Shown here piece by piece: positions 44,468-53,814 of a DNA stretch of 64,000 nucleotides. The stretch's first letter is position 1; each line of letters opens with the position of its first letter. The notes under the pieces were generated by a model. The model ran no database searches. It saw only the letters and a list, made by a program, of their open reading frames with translations, and had not been told where the DNA came from. This DNA comes from Gillisia sp. UBA3175 (lineage in GTDB: Bacteria > Bacteroidota > Bacteroidia > Flavobacteriales > Flavobacteriaceae): positions 311,469 to 375,468 of the forward strand of contig DEXV01000003.1 in NCBI GenBank assembly GCA_002364325.1. The letters run 5' to 3'. The translations under genes were made by a program, and so were the position numbers.

Positions 44468-44583
44468 ATTATAATGGACTACTTAGATTATGCTATTATT
44501 TTTATATTGGTATAATTCCTAAGACTTGATTTTCTAAGTTCAAATTTCATAGTTTAAGTACATGAAAAACCATCTACTATTTA

Positions 44584-46884
44584 TTAATTCTCCTTTTCAA
44601 TCCGGATTTTCACCGATTTGCTTATGGGGGTGTTACTTCGTTCTGCAAAATGATTAAAAGGAACTAAAGGATTGGTTTCTGGAAAATAAGCTGCGATATT
44701 GCCAGGTGGAATTTTATAAGGTAAGACTTTGAATTGATAGGCAGTCCTTTTTTTTCCATCGTAGGTACTGCTTAAATTCACAATTTCAAATTTCTTCAAA
44801 TTTCTTTGCGTCATATCACTTTGGTTCATAAAAATCACGCGCCTCTCATTATAAACTCCGCGATACCTGTCGTCCATACCATAAATGGTAGTATTAAACT
44901 GGTCGTGACTTCTAATGGTCATCAGCATTAATTCATCTTTTTGTAATTTATGGTCTGGAAGTTTATTCAGAGTGATTTGAGCTTTCCCATTGGGCAACAT
45001 ACTAAAGTCCCTATATCGGGAATTATTAGGAAGGTAATAGCCAAAACCTTTAGATTGTTCACTGGTCTTTTCAAATCCTTTGGCTACCAGATCTATTTTC
45101 TCCCGAATAAGTTCGTAGTCTTCTCCCATCTTTTGCCAAGCCACAGGGTGATTTCCTTTAAATAGCGTATGACCAAGATTTCCGATAATCTCGGGTTCAC
45201 TCATAATACTGGTGGAAGCAGGTTTAAAGATACCTTTAGATTGCCTTACTCGGCCCATACTGCTTTCCATTGTTAAAAAACGTGCGTTTCCATTTTTTTC
45301 ATCTTTTTCAGACCTTCCAAAGGTTGGTAATATCAAAGCTGTTTTGCCTGTAACCAGGTGAGAGCGATTAAGTTTCGTACTTATTTGCACTGTTAATTTA
45401 CAGTTATTGAGCGCTTCTGCAGTATAATCTGTATCTGAAGCAGCCATCAAAAAATTACCTCCTAAAGCGATAAAAACACTTGCTTTTCCCGTATGCATGG
45501 CCTCCATAGATTCTACTACATCTATCCCCTTTTTAGTAGGTGGTTCAAAACCCATGTGTTTTCTAATACGTTCATTAAATTCTTCATCTATATAATGCAT
45601 AATTCCCACACTGCGATCGCCTTGTACATTACTATGCCCACGCACCGGGCAGGTACCGGCATTCGCCTTACCTATAGCACCTTTTAACAATAATAAATTT
45701 ACATATTCACGAATAGTTTCTACTCCGTTTTTATGTTGGGTAAGTCCCATAGCCCAGCATACAATAATTTTAGATTTACGGGCTAAAATCTCAACTGCTT
45801 CATTTATTTTTTCGTTAGGAACTCCCGTCATCGCCAGTAACTCCTCTTCATTGAACGATTTTAGATCGTTTATTAATTCTGAATAACCCTGAGTGTATTC
45901 GTTTAAAAAGTCATGATCAAAAACAGATTCATCCAATGCATCTTTTTCGGCAAGACGTTTTAAAATTAGTTTCACCAGCGGAATATCCTGATTGATATTT
46001 ACCGCTAAATGCAAGTCTGCAATATCCTCTCCACCGCCCACTAGCCCTTTAAGGTTCTTTGGGTTTTTAAAATTAACCAAACCGGTTTCTTCCAATGGAT
46101 TAATTGCGATGATGTAGCCACCATTCTTCTTGCATATTTCTAAGGCAGTCAACATTCTTGGGTGATTGGTACCGGGGTTTTGCCCAGCTATAATTACTAC
46201 CTCGGCCTCGTAAAAATCTTCCAATTTAGTACTTCCTTTTCCAATTCCCAAGGTTTCCCCAAGGGCAACTCCGCTGGATTCGTGGCACATATTGCTACAA
46301 TCGGGCATATTATTGGTGCCATATGCACGGACAAACATTCCGTACAAAAATGCAGCTTCGTTGCTGGAACGGCCGGAGGTATAAAAAATAGCTTCGTTTG
46401 GAGACGCTAAGCCGTGTAATTCTTTTGTTATCAAATCAAAAGCATCCTGCCAGGATATTGCTTCGTAATAAATTTTTCCTTCCCGTAGAACAAGAGGTTC
46501 CACAAGCCTTCCAAATTTATTCAGTTGAAAATCTGTTAGTTCTGAAAGTTCTTCTACTGAATATTTCTTGAAAAATTCGGCATCAATATGACTATGAGTA
46601 GCTTCATCTGCCAGTGCTTTGGCTCCATTCTCACAATATTCTCCGATTTTAGAGGGTTTTTCGGGATCTGGCCATGCACAGCTGGGGCAGTCAAATCCAT
46701 CTTGTTGATTAATTGTAAAAAGACCACGCATAGAATCTACCACGCCCATTTCTTTAAAGGTATGTTTTAGAGTTTCTTTTATGGCGAGTTTCCCAGCAGC
46801 ATGGGTTATTGGATCTCTAAAATCGAGTTCTCTAAATTCTGTAGGACCCCGATGATTTACTTTTCTATTGAATTTATTTTCCAT
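44584..46884 (-). CDS. FdhF/YdeP-family molybdopterin oxidoreductase
   Basis: 766 residues from ATG at 46884, which begins 1 nt after the stop of the upstream small gene (TAA-A-ATG); a longer in-frame start at 46938 would overlap that gene. The N-terminal DCPSCAWPDP carries a CxxC. The probable Mo ligand is a Cys in CSNMCHESSG (about residue 200), in place of the selenocysteine of FdhF. Mo-bis-PGD contacts include IIAGQNPGTNHPRM and CPVRGHSNVQGDRS. Substrate unknown: formate-dehydrogenase-like by family, and YdeP of E. coli is tied to acid stress. Confidence 0.9.
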   Translation of the reverse strand: MENKFNRKVNHRGPTEFRELDFRDPITHAAGKLAIKETLKHTFKEMGVVDSMRGLFTINQQDGFDCPSCAWPDPEKPSKIGEYCENGAKALADEATHSHIDAEFFKKYSVEELSELTDFQLNKFGRLVEPLVLREGKIYYEAISWQDAFDLITKELHGLASPNEAIFYTSGRSSNEAAFLYGMFVRAYGTNNMPDCSNMCHESSGVALGETLGIGKGSTKLEDFYEAEVVIIAGQNPGTNHPRMLTALEICKKNGGYIIAINPLEETGLVNFKNPKNLKGLVGGGEDIADLHLAVNINQDIPLVKLILKRLAEKDALDESVFDHDFLNEYTQGYSELINDLKSFNEEELLAMTGVPNEKINEAVEILARKSKIIVCWAMGLTQHKNGVETIREYVNLLLLKGAIGKANAGTCPVRGHSNVQGDRSVGIMHYIDEEFNERIRKHMGFEPPTKKGIDVVESMEAMHTGKASVFIALGGNFLMAASDTDYTAEALNNCKLTVQISTKLNRSHLVTGKTALILPTFGRSEKDEKNGNARFLTMESSMGRVRQSKGIFKPASTSIMSEPEIIGNLGHTLFKGNHPVAWQKMGEDYELIREKIDLVAKGFEKTSEQSKGFGYYLPNNSRYRDFSMLPNGKAQITLNKLPDHKLQKDELMLMTIRSHDQFNTTIYGMDDRYRGVYNERRVIFMNQSDMTQRNLKKFEIVNLSSTYDGKKRTAYQFKVLPYKIPPGNIAAYFPETNPLVPFNHFAERSNTPISKSVKIRIEKEN

Positions 46885-46885
46885 T

Positions 46886-47254
46886 TTAATGCGTAAGAGA
46901 TTTTGGATTAGGGTAATTGTTAGATTCATCTTCGCCACGATCCTCTAAGCAGGTAAAATCTTTTTCCAGTAAAATGTCTATAGTTTTGCCGTTAGAAGTG
47001 TTGATGGTATGGGAATACCCAACTTTGTTATTGGTGTCCCAGCCCTGTAAAAGTTCTTCGGAAATTTGTAATGAGATTTGATTGTTGGCAAAATCTACTT
47101 CCAAATTCTTGGTGGCTGAAACTCTTACAGCGTATATAAAATCCAGATTAGGGAAATTTGTTTTTTCTTCTATGAATTTTTCTCGGCATAACTGCTCAAC
47201 TTCATTCTTGGTCAATCTAAATCGCACCGAATTTCCACGAATCCTTATTTTCAT
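46886..47254 (-). CDS. Small conserved-looking protein coupled to the molybdoenzyme (perhaps DUF7009)
   Basis: 122 residues, soluble. MKIRIRGNSVRFRLTKNEV begins a basic N-terminus; the middle alternates beta strands (FIYAVRVS, LEVDFANNQISLQI) and the tail is acidic. I recall similar proteins next to FdhF/YdeP enzymes but cannot name the family with certainty. Stop and next start are separated by 1 nt, so the two are translationally coupled. It could be a maturation or electron-transfer helper. Confidence 0.65.
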   Translation of the reverse strand: MKIRIRGNSVRFRLTKNEVEQLCREKFIEEKTNFPNLDFIYAVRVSATKNLEVDFANNQISLQISEELLQGWDTNNKVGYSHTINTSNGKTIDILLEKDFTCLEDRGEDESNNYPNPKSLTH

Positions 47255-47670
47255 TATACTAATTTTTAAATTAGAAGCTTATTATTGTCAATAATCCCTT
47301 AAAGTTAACCGATTTGATTTTAAAAAAGAAAAATAATAATGTAGAATTTGATGATTTTTAATGAATTCATAATCTCTAAAAATTATAGATTTAATTAAAT
47401 GGACTTAATTCCTTACACTTCACATAATTTAATGATCGCTTTAATATTTTTCTCGAGATTATGAAATAGAATGAAATCAAATCAGACGGTATACAAACTT
47501 GAAATGAATCGAGACTGAATCAAAAAAGCTTAAATTTATAGAAGATTGAAATATATTGCTAGCTGAGGTAAACATTCCTAGGCAAAAAAACAATTGGATT
47601 CTGAACAGGAAGATTCGTAAGCAGGAACATTGATCAAAACTTAATTTTATAATCTGAAACAAATGAAATA
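47255..47670. other. 416-bp stretch without a recognisable gene
   Basis: Very AT-rich, with several stops in all frames. It should carry the promoter of the minus-strand molybdoenzyme operon near 47260-47330 and that of mobA on the right; no convincing box was found. Confidence 0.5.
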
Positions 47671-48261
47671 TTGATAAAGAAATCTGAAATAGAAGTTTTT
47701 ATACTGGCAGGAGGAAAGAGCAGAAGAATGGGAAGTGACAAAGGTCTTGTCAATTTCAAGGGAGAACCTATGATATCACATATAATAAGGGTCCTTGAAA
47801 AGCTAAATATGCCTAGCAGTATAATTAGTACTAATAATGAATATATGAAGTTTGGAAAACCTGTACACAAGGATGTTATTCCAGACAAAGGACCTCTCGG
47901 GGGATTATTTACTGCACTAGAATTTTCCAACTCTCCAATGATCATACTTTTGGCTTGTGATATGCCTTCGATAAATAGTGAAGCTTTAAATAGGTTGATA
48001 GAACTTGCGACTTCCGGCAAAATTGTCGTCTCTACTGATGGTGAAAATATTTCTCCACTTTTTGCGTGTTATCCACAATCTTTGAAGCAAACGGTAAAAA
48101 AAGCCATTTTGAGAGATGAACTGAAAATGTTAGATTTTGTCCAAAAGCACTCTTATACATTATTGGATCTGAGGATTGGAGGAAATACGATGGTATTGCA
48201 AAACTTGAACACAAAAAAAGAATTGCTATCGGCACAGAAATATGAAAAGTACAGAGATTAA
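47671..48261 (+). CDS. mobA: Molybdenum cofactor guanylyltransferase MobA
   Basis: 196 residues from a TTG start; no usable ATG occurs before the conserved core. LAGGKSRRMGSDKG (12-25) is the nucleotide-binding signature, with KGEPMI following, IPDKGPLGGL as the substrate loop and metal Asp in ACDMPS. MobA transfers GMP from GTP to molybdopterin, making the bis-PGD-type cofactor used by FdhF-family enzymes. The nearby molybdoenzyme is divergent at 46884, so this is a functional neighbourhood rather than an operon. Confidence 0.9.
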   Translation: MIKKSEIEVFILAGGKSRRMGSDKGLVNFKGEPMISHIIRVLEKLNMPSSIISTNNEYMKFGKPVHKDVIPDKGPLGGLFTALEFSNSPMIILLACDMPSINSEALNRLIELATSGKIVVSTDGENISPLFACYPQSLKQTVKKAILRDELKMLDFVQKHSYTLLDLRIGGNTMVLQNLNTKKELLSAQKYEKYRD

Positions 48262-48393
48262 AAAATTTAAATGATACGTAGGTTGCTGACAATTAGAAAT
48301 GTTTTATTGGGCTAAAAGCAATTCTTTAAGAATATACATCTGTTTTATTACTCCATAATTTCAAAAAAAATAAAGCAAAAACCAAAAAATGTT

Positions 48394-48425
48394 TTGTTTA
48401 ATCTTAACATTAAATGATTAAACAA
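48394..48425. promoter_or_regulatory. TTGTTTA-N18-TAAACAA operator before the photolyase operon
   Basis: Arms TTGTTTAATC (48394-48403) and GATTAAACAA (48416-48425) are perfect 10-bp inverted copies around 12 bp. The same arm pair with identical N18 spacing recurs at 58939-58970 and 59503-59534. A TATCTTTA -7-like box is at 48430-48437, so the site overlaps the -33 region, which suits a repressor. Confidence 0.75.
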
Positions 48426-48488
48426 TCTATATCTTTACAATATGATTCTTAGAAGCTTAATTCTAAAAATCATTAAAGAGAAGAAAAG

Positions 48489-48653
48489 ATGTTTGGACTA
48501 TTCAAAAAGAAATCAGAGAAGGAAAAATTACAAGAGGAATATGCAAAGCTTTCAAAAGAGGCTCATAGCCTATCTACTACAAATAGAAAAATGAGCGACC
48601 AGAAAACCTTTGAAGCAGAAGAAGTAATGAAGCAACTTGAAAAGTTGAACTAA
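48489..48653 (+). CDS. Lacal_2735-like small protein
   Basis: 54 residues: MFGLFKKKSEKEKLQEEY, then KLSKEAHSLSTTNRKMSD and EAEEVMKQLEKL. The MFGLFKKK start and helical, highly charged rest match the small flavobacterial Lacal_2735 family; function unknown. First gene of an operon running to about 53.8 kb (DUF2452, TIGR03643, photolyases, flavin reductase). It follows the TTGTTTA operator by ~65 bp, and a purine-rich AAAGAGAAGAAAAG leads into the ATG. Confidence 0.85.
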   Translation: MFGLFKKKSEKEKLQEEYAKLSKEAHSLSTTNRKMSDQKTFEAEEVMKQLEKLN

Positions 48654-48667
48654 ACTCCGTTAATAAA

Positions 48668-49069
48668 ATGCCACAAGTAAAAAAACCTGACAACGTAGTT
48701 TTTGATGTAGAAACTCAAAAATATGATGCGGCACTTAAACCTTATGCGACTTCTGTTGGGGCTCCGGTAATAACTACTCAAGATACTATTACTTGGAAAA
48801 ATAGAAGTATTAATAAAATTAACCATAAGGTAGCGGCAAAATATTTAGAGCTTAAAAGAGAGTATGATAAAATGATGCAAGAGTTTGAATATAACAAACT
48901 CATTTTTAATGCAAAATTCACATTCGAACCTATTATTGGAGAAGTATATCATTTATATAAAAGAGATGACGGACAAAGCTTTCTTTCCATTATAGCGCCA
49001 GAGCAGTGCAACTTTAATCCACTGGGGAGTTTCTATTTGAATGCAGATCAGATCTGGGAAAAAATATAG
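48668..49069 (+). CDS. DUF2452-like protein
   Basis: 133 residues, soluble. Recognised from KPDNVVFDVETQKYDAALKP, GAPVITTQDTITWK and the C-terminal EPIIGEVYHLYKRDDG then FLSIIAPEQC. Function unknown; in related genomes it occurs in photolyase neighbourhoods, as far as I recall. It follows the Lacal_2735 gene by 14 bp and precedes the TIGR03643 gene by 5 bp, thus clearly co-transcribed. Confidence 0.85.
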   Translation: MPQVKKPDNVVFDVETQKYDAALKPYATSVGAPVITTQDTITWKNRSINKINHKVAAKYLELKREYDKMMQEFEYNKLIFNAKFTFEPIIGEVYHLYKRDDGQSFLSIIAPEQCNFNPLGSFYLNADQIWEKI

Positions 49070-49074
49070 TTTAT

Positions 49075-49362
49075 ATGAACGAAACGAAACAGTTTACAGA
49101 AAGAGAGCTTGACCGAATTATAGAAATGGCTTGGGAAGATAGAACTCCTTTTGAAGCGATTGAGTTTCAATTTGAATTACCCGAAAAAGAAGTTATTAAA
49201 GTAATGCGCGGCAACTTGAAGGAATCTAGTTTTAAGCGATGGCGAAAACGGGTTAATAGCGGTGTAAGTCAGAAGCATTTAAAGAAACGTGATTCAGGAA
49301 TCAACCGATTTAAATGCTCACGCCAAAAGGCGATATCAGGTAACAAGATAAGCAAACGATAA
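49075..49362 (+). CDS. TIGR03643-like small protein
   Basis: 95 residues. FTERELDRIIEMAWEDRTPF then EFQFELPEKEVIKVMR and SSFKRWRKRV is a homeodomain-like helix-turn-helix pattern with a basic tail, matching TIGR03643. Such genes typically sit beside cryptochrome/photolyase genes; the molecular role is unknown but DNA binding is plausible. Its stop abuts the next start codon directly. Confidence 0.85.
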   Translation: MNETKQFTERELDRIIEMAWEDRTPFEAIEFQFELPEKEVIKVMRGNLKESSFKRWRKRVNSGVSQKHLKKRDSGINRFKCSRQKAISGNKISKR

Positions 49363-50481
49363 ATGGAATTATTTGAACAGCAAGATTCGATATTCCCAAC
49401 TTCTTATGCCGAAATTCTTCAGCGAGTTCGCAATATAGATCCTGTTAAATATGGTTCTACCAGAAATTATATAAATGGATCGGTCACCTATTTATCTCCA
49501 TATATTTCTAGAGGAATAATTTCAACAAAATTTGTGCTTGCAGAAATTTTAAAACAAGGATATCAGCCTGCACAAATAGGAAAATTTATTCAGGAGTTGG
49601 CCTGGAGAGATTACTGGCAACAAGTATGGATCGCAAAAGGATCTGCTATAAATCAAGATTTAAAACACCCTCAATCATCCGTTTCCAATTCAGCCATTTC
49701 AAAAGCAATTGTAGATGGTAATACAGGGATTGTAGCTATAGATACTGCCATTCAAGAATTTTATAAAACGGGTTATTTACACAATCACCTAAGAATGTAC
49801 ATTGCTTCCATAGCTTGCAATTCTGGACAAAGTCATTGGAAATTGCCCACACAATGGATGTATTATCATTTACTGGATGCAGATTGGGCAAGCAATGCAT
49901 TAAGTTGGCAGTGGGTAGCAGGATCTAATGCAAATAAGAAGTATGTAGCCAATCAAGAAAATATAAATAATTACTGTTTTACTAAACAAAAGGATACTTT
50001 TTTAGATGTTCCATATGAGAGTCTTCCTTTAACAGAAATTCCTGAAATTTTAAAAGACATAGAACATTTAGAATTAAAAACACCTTTACCAGATCGGCAG
50101 TCCATTGTAATTGATGAAAAGCTTCCGAGCTGTATCTATAATTTCTATAACCTGGATTCTCTATGGAAAAAAGAGATTTCAGCAAATAGAATTCTATTAT
50201 TAGAGCCTTCGCATTTTGAAGAATACCCCGTTTCTCAAAAAACAATCGATTTTATTATTAAAATTGCCAAAGAGAACATTCCTAATATTCAGATCTATGT
50301 GGGAGAGTTCGATCAGCTTATTAAAGATCATAACTTAGAAACCACTTATTATAAAGAGCATCCTCTAAACAATCATTATAAGGGTATTGAAGAGCCCAGA
50401 GACTGGATGTTTGATGTTAAAGGATATTATCCCTCTTTCTTTGCTTATTGGAATAAGTGTAAGAAGGAGCTGGTCTTTTAA
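49363..50481 (+). CDS. Photolyase/cryptochrome FAD-binding domain protein lacking the N-terminal antenna domain
   Basis: 372 residues. The FAD-binding helical domain of photolyases is visible: YLSPYISRGIIS, QELAWRDYWQQVW, YLHNHLRMYIAS and DWASNALSWQWVAGSN then ANKKYVANQENINN. The usual N-terminal alpha/beta domain (about 120-200 residues, antenna pigment site) is absent; the protein starts almost at the FAD domain. A ~150-residue C-terminal extension follows (PLPDRQSIVID to the end) that I cannot assign and which might compensate. Expected role: flavin-dependent light-driven DNA repair or light sensing. Embedded in a tight operon. Confidence 0.82.
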   Translation: MELFEQQDSIFPTSYAEILQRVRNIDPVKYGSTRNYINGSVTYLSPYISRGIISTKFVLAEILKQGYQPAQIGKFIQELAWRDYWQQVWIAKGSAINQDLKHPQSSVSNSAISKAIVDGNTGIVAIDTAIQEFYKTGYLHNHLRMYIASIACNSGQSHWKLPTQWMYYHLLDADWASNALSWQWVAGSNANKKYVANQENINNYCFTKQKDTFLDVPYESLPLTEIPEILKDIEHLELKTPLPDRQSIVIDEKLPSCIYNFYNLDSLWKKEISANRILLLEPSHFEEYPVSQKTIDFIIKIAKENIPNIQIYVGEFDQLIKDHNLETTYYKEHPLNNHYKGIEEPRDWMFDVKGYYPSFFAYWNKCKKELVF

Positions 50482-50553
50482 AGAACTAAGTCAGCCATGA
50501 TTTTATGGATGAAGTCTCCGGTATTGCTAATATGAATGCTTATAAAACAGAAT

Positions 50554-51180
50554 ATGATCTATACTAAAGAACAGATAGAACAGCTTGATAGAATAACTAG
50601 ATTAAAGATCATCAATTCTGTTACAGGTATCAAGCCTGCAAATCTTATTGGTAGCGTAAATAATAATGGGCAAACCAATCTGGCTATATTTAGTTCCGTA
50701 GTTCATTTAGGGAGTGATCCTGCGCTTTTGGGTTTTATATGTAGGCCTCAAACTTCAGAAGTTGGTCATACTTTTAATAATATTCAGGAAAATGGGCAGT
50801 ATACAATCAATCATATTCATCCCGAATTCATAAAAAATGCTCATTATACATCGGCTAAATTTGATGAGGATATTTCAGAATTTAAACGTTGCAATCTTTC
50901 CGAAGAATATGTCAAAGATTTTAAAGCGCCTTTTGTAAAAGAAAGCAGCTTTAAAATAGGAATGAGGTTTAAAGAATCGCTGGATATTAAACTTAATGGG
51001 ACTGTTTTAATTATAGGAGAAATAGAACATCTGATACTTCCTGATACCGCATTAGTTGATGATGACATCGATTTGGAGGCCACAAATAGTATTGGGATTT
51101 CAGGCTTGAATAGCTATTATTCTTTGAATAAAATTGAAAAATACCCTTATGTAAGAGTGAACCAAGTACCAGAATTTTAA
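50554..51180 (+). CDS. Flavin reductase family protein (FMN-binding split barrel)
   Basis: About 208 residues from the second Met ([12 protein letters not shown]); a start at 50536 would add six residues. [31 protein letters not shown] and [11 protein letters not shown] are typical of FMN-binding flavin reductase/DIM6-like proteins. It probably reduces flavin with NAD(P)H, which could keep the operon's photolyase FAD reduced; this is inference from the neighbourhood. Confidence 0.87.
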   Translation: MIYTKEQIEQLDRITRLKIINSVTGIKPANLIGSVNNNGQTNLAIFSSVVHLGSDPALLGFICRPQTSEVGHTFNNIQENGQYTINHIHPEFIKNAHYTSAKFDEDISEFKRCNLSEEYVKDFKAPFVKESSFKIGMRFKESLDIKLNGTVLIIGEIEHLILPDTALVDDDIDLEATNSIGISGLNSYYSLNKIEKYPYVRVNQVPEF

Positions 51181-51181
51181 A

Positions 51182-51310
51182 TTGAAAAAACAACATCTTC
51201 CTCAAAAAACCTGTCCCATTTGTCAGCTCACATTTTCGTGGTGTAAAAAATGGGAGAAGAACTGGGATGAGGTAAAATACTGTAGTGAACGTTGTAGAAG
51301 AAATAAATGA
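51182..51310 (+). CDS. DUF2256-like small zinc-finger protein
   Basis: 42 residues from TTG at 51182, 1 nt after the preceding stop. [19 protein letters not shown] and [15 protein letters not shown] show four cysteines in CxxC...CxxxC spacing with the K-W-x-x-x-W-D-x-V-x-Y-C pattern of DUF2256. The family is commonly next to cryptochrome genes. The stop overlaps the next start (ATGA), so translation is coupled. Confidence 0.85.
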   Translation: MKKQHLPQKTCPICQLTFSWCKKWEKNWDEVKYCSERCRRNK

Positions 51311-52794
51311 AAAGTACCAACTTAATATTTCCGCATCAGCTATTTCAAGAATCTCCACTCTTTGAAAGCAATGCTCCTGTGGTTATAGTTGAGGAATATT
51401 TGTTCTTTAAACAGTACAACTTTCACAAGCAAAAAATAGCTTTTCATAGAGCCAGCATGAAACGATATACAGATTTTCTTCGGAAAGATAAAAATCTAGA
51501 AGTTCGTTATATTGAAGCAACCGAAGAAATTTCGGATATAAGATTACTTATCCCGGAATTAAAAGATCAGGGTGTGGAGCATATTAATTATATAGATCCA
51601 ACAGATAACTGGCTTCAGAAACGATTGGATAGGATGCTTCTTGAAAACGGAATAAAATCGACTAAATATCTTTCCCCATTATTTTTAAATACTAAAGAGG
51701 ACCTCGCGCCATTTTTTAAAAGTGGGAAAAAGAAATTTTTTCAGAAAACCTTTTATATAGAACAACGTCAACTACGAAATATCCTTGTTAAACCTGATGT
51801 AACACCAATAGGAGGCAAGTGGAGTTTTGATGCTGAAAACAGAAAGAAGTATGAAGCCAAAAAGACACCGCCAGCCATTCAATTTCCAGAGGTAGATGCC
51901 TATTATGAAGAGGCCAAAAGTTATGTGGAAACTCATTTTTCAAATAACTTAGGAAATCTAACTACGTATCAATTATATCCAACAAATTTTGAAACTACAA
52001 GAGCCTGGTTAGATCAATTTTTTGAGCAGCGCTTTATGGAATTTGGTAAGTATGAAGATGCCATTGTTACTGAACATGCTATATTAAATCATAGTGTTTT
52101 AACCCCAATGCTTAATGTGGGTTTAATAACGCCTAGAGAAGTTATAGATTCTTGTTTGGTATATGCTGAAGAAAATAAGGTGCCTATTAATTCTACCGAA
52201 GGATTTATAAGGCAGATCATCGGGTGGAGAGAATTTATTAGAGGCGTTTATGAAGCTAGCGGAAGTAAAGCACGCACCACTAATTTTTGGAAATTCAAAA
52301 AGAAAATACCAGCTTCCTTTTATGATGGGACTACAGGAATTCCACCAATAGACCAGACCATTAAAAAAGTATTGCAAACAGGCTATTGCCATCATATAGA
52401 ACGCTTAATGGTTTTGGGTAATTTTATGATGTTGTGCGAATTTGATCCAGATGAAGTCTATAAATGGTTTATGGAACTCTTTATAGATTCTTATGATTGG
52501 GTGATGGTCACCAATGTTTATGGGATGAGTCAGTTTGCTGATGGGGGATTGATGGCCACCAAACCTTATATTAGTGGAAGTAATTATCTGATGAAAATGA
52601 GTAATTACAAAAAAGGAGAATGGCAGGCAACTTGGGATGGACTGTTTTGGCGATTTATGCACACCCATCGGGAATTTTTTCTATCGAATCCAAGATTAGG
52701 GATGTTGGTAAAAATGTTTGATAAAATGCCAGCGGAAAAGCAAGAAAAACATTTAGAAATTGCTGAAGAATATCTAATGAATTTAATAGATTAA
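51307..52794 (+). CDS. PhrB-like deoxyribodipyrimidine photolyase-related protein without Fe-S cysteines
   Basis: 495 residues. N-terminal LIFPHQLFQ with [15 protein letters not shown], and C-terminal [35 protein letters not shown] and [14 protein letters not shown] place it in the bacterial (6-4) photolyase/PhrB clade. Members of that clade known in detail hold a 4Fe-4S cluster on four Cys. This protein has only three Cys in all (in DSCLV, GYCHH and MLCEF) and none in the last ~100 residues, so the cluster is not possible in the known way. Starts at an ATGA overlap. Confidence 0.87.
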   Translation: MKSTNLIFPHQLFQESPLFESNAPVVIVEEYLFFKQYNFHKQKIAFHRASMKRYTDFLRKDKNLEVRYIEATEEISDIRLLIPELKDQGVEHINYIDPTDNWLQKRLDRMLLENGIKSTKYLSPLFLNTKEDLAPFFKSGKKKFFQKTFYIEQRQLRNILVKPDVTPIGGKWSFDAENRKKYEAKKTPPAIQFPEVDAYYEEAKSYVETHFSNNLGNLTTYQLYPTNFETTRAWLDQFFEQRFMEFGKYEDAIVTEHAILNHSVLTPMLNVGLITPREVIDSCLVYAEENKVPINSTEGFIRQIIGWREFIRGVYEASGSKARTTNFWKFKKKIPASFYDGTTGIPPIDQTIKKVLQTGYCHHIERLMVLGNFMMLCEFDPDEVYKWFMELFIDSYDWVMVTNVYGMSQFADGGLMATKPYISGSNYLMKMSNYKKGEWQATWDGLFWRFMHTHREFFLSNPRLGMLVKMFDKMPAEKQEKHLEIAEEYLMNLID

Positions 52795-52799
52795 GAATT

Positions 52800-53228
52800 A
52801 TGATGCTATTTGACACAACAGATACTAATAAAGAATATTTAAAAGAGACTAAGGATAGAGTAGGGAAAGGATTTTCTTTTTTTGAAAAAATAAGGATGGG
52901 TGGTGTAAGCTCTGGTAAATTAGTCGTTGAAGAATTTAGCGCTAAACTGCAACCCGAAGATTTGCTTCCATCTGCTGTTAACTATGCAACTATTGTATTA
53001 CGACCCAGAGGCATCATTGTACATTTTAGGAATGGCTTAAACAGATATTCTTGGATAATACCTTATTATCGTTTAGTTATATATCATACCAGAACATTCA
53101 CCATTCACGCCAACGGACATTTTATAAAGTTGAAAAGAAACAAGAACTATCATGAAAATAAGAAATTTCTTGATCAAATGATAGATCTAAAAAACGATTC
53201 TTTAAATCTAGAGTACTATGATGGATAG
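52800..53228 (+). CDS. Unrecognised soluble protein in the photolyase operon
   Basis: 142 residues (or 141 from the second Met). No signal peptide. The middle is beta-rich (YATIVLRPRGIIVHFR, RYSWIIPYYRLVIYHTR, FTIHANGHFIKL), then a charged helix. I recall no family. Five bp after the PhrB-like stop and 24 bp before the CIA30-like gene, so it is part of the same operon. Confidence 0.7.
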   Translation: MMLFDTTDTNKEYLKETKDRVGKGFSFFEKIRMGGVSSGKLVVEEFSAKLQPEDLLPSAVNYATIVLRPRGIIVHFRNGLNRYSWIIPYYRLVIYHTRTFTIHANGHFIKLKRNKNYHENKKFLDQMIDLKNDSLNLEYYDG

Positions 53229-53252
53229 AGCAAGTCGTTAAAAAATACAATT

Positions 53253-53786
53253 ATGGCACAAAATATAATTCTATTCATTTTATTACTAACTACCATGCAA
53301 ACAGCTACTATTTTCCAGTTTAATAAAAAAGCAGATATCTCTAATTGGTCTGTGGTAGATGATGTGGTTATGGGAGGCAGGTCCTCAGGGAATTTCTATT
53401 TGAATAATGAAGGTATTGGAATATTTGAAGGCCGAGTTTCCTTAGAAAATAACGGAGGATTCTCCTCTGTGAGATATAGCTTTGATGAAATAAACACAAA
53501 AAAGTATTCCAAAATTGTTATAAAAATTAAAGGCGATGGAAAAAGCTACCAGTTTAGAGTGAAAAATAAATCGGCAGATTATTACTCGTATATCACCTCT
53601 TTTAAATCTTCTGAAGATTGGGAAACTATCGAATTACAACTATCTGATATGGTTCCGGCATTTAGGGGTCGTGACCTCGATATGCCAAATTATGATAAAG
53701 AAAGTATCGAAGAAGTTGCTTTTTTAATCGGAAATAAAAAAGCAGAAACTTTTAAATTAGAAATTGAATCTATTGTTTTAAAATAA
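53253..53786 (+). CDS. CIA30-family protein, exported
   Basis: 177 residues. N-terminal hydrophobic segment (IILFILLLTTMQTA) as signal peptide, then the jelly-roll typical of the NADH:ubiquinone oxidoreductase intermediate-associated 30 family: DISNWSVVDDVVMGGRSSG, GRVSLENNGGFSSVRY, and KSYQFRVKNK. Bacterial members have no proven link with complex I. It is the last gene of the photolyase operon in the plus direction. Confidence 0.85.
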   Translation: MAQNIILFILLLTTMQTATIFQFNKKADISNWSVVDDVVMGGRSSGNFYLNNEGIGIFEGRVSLENNGGFSSVRYSFDEINTKKYSKIVIKIKGDGKSYQFRVKNKSADYYSYITSFKSSEDWETIELQLSDMVPAFRGRDLDMPNYDKESIEEVAFLIGNKKAETFKLEIESIVLK

Positions 53787-53814
53787 TTATCGAACTCTAT
53801 TTTACCTTCTGTTT

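Noticed and set aside
44584..46938. Longer start of the molybdoenzyme at 46938
   Set aside because: The extension overlaps the upstream gene, and the ATG at 46884 lies 1 nt after its stop as expected for coupled genes.
47634..48020. 128-codon minus-strand frame opposite mobA
   Set aside because: Antisense to the MobA signature region; MobA motifs on the plus strand are unambiguous.
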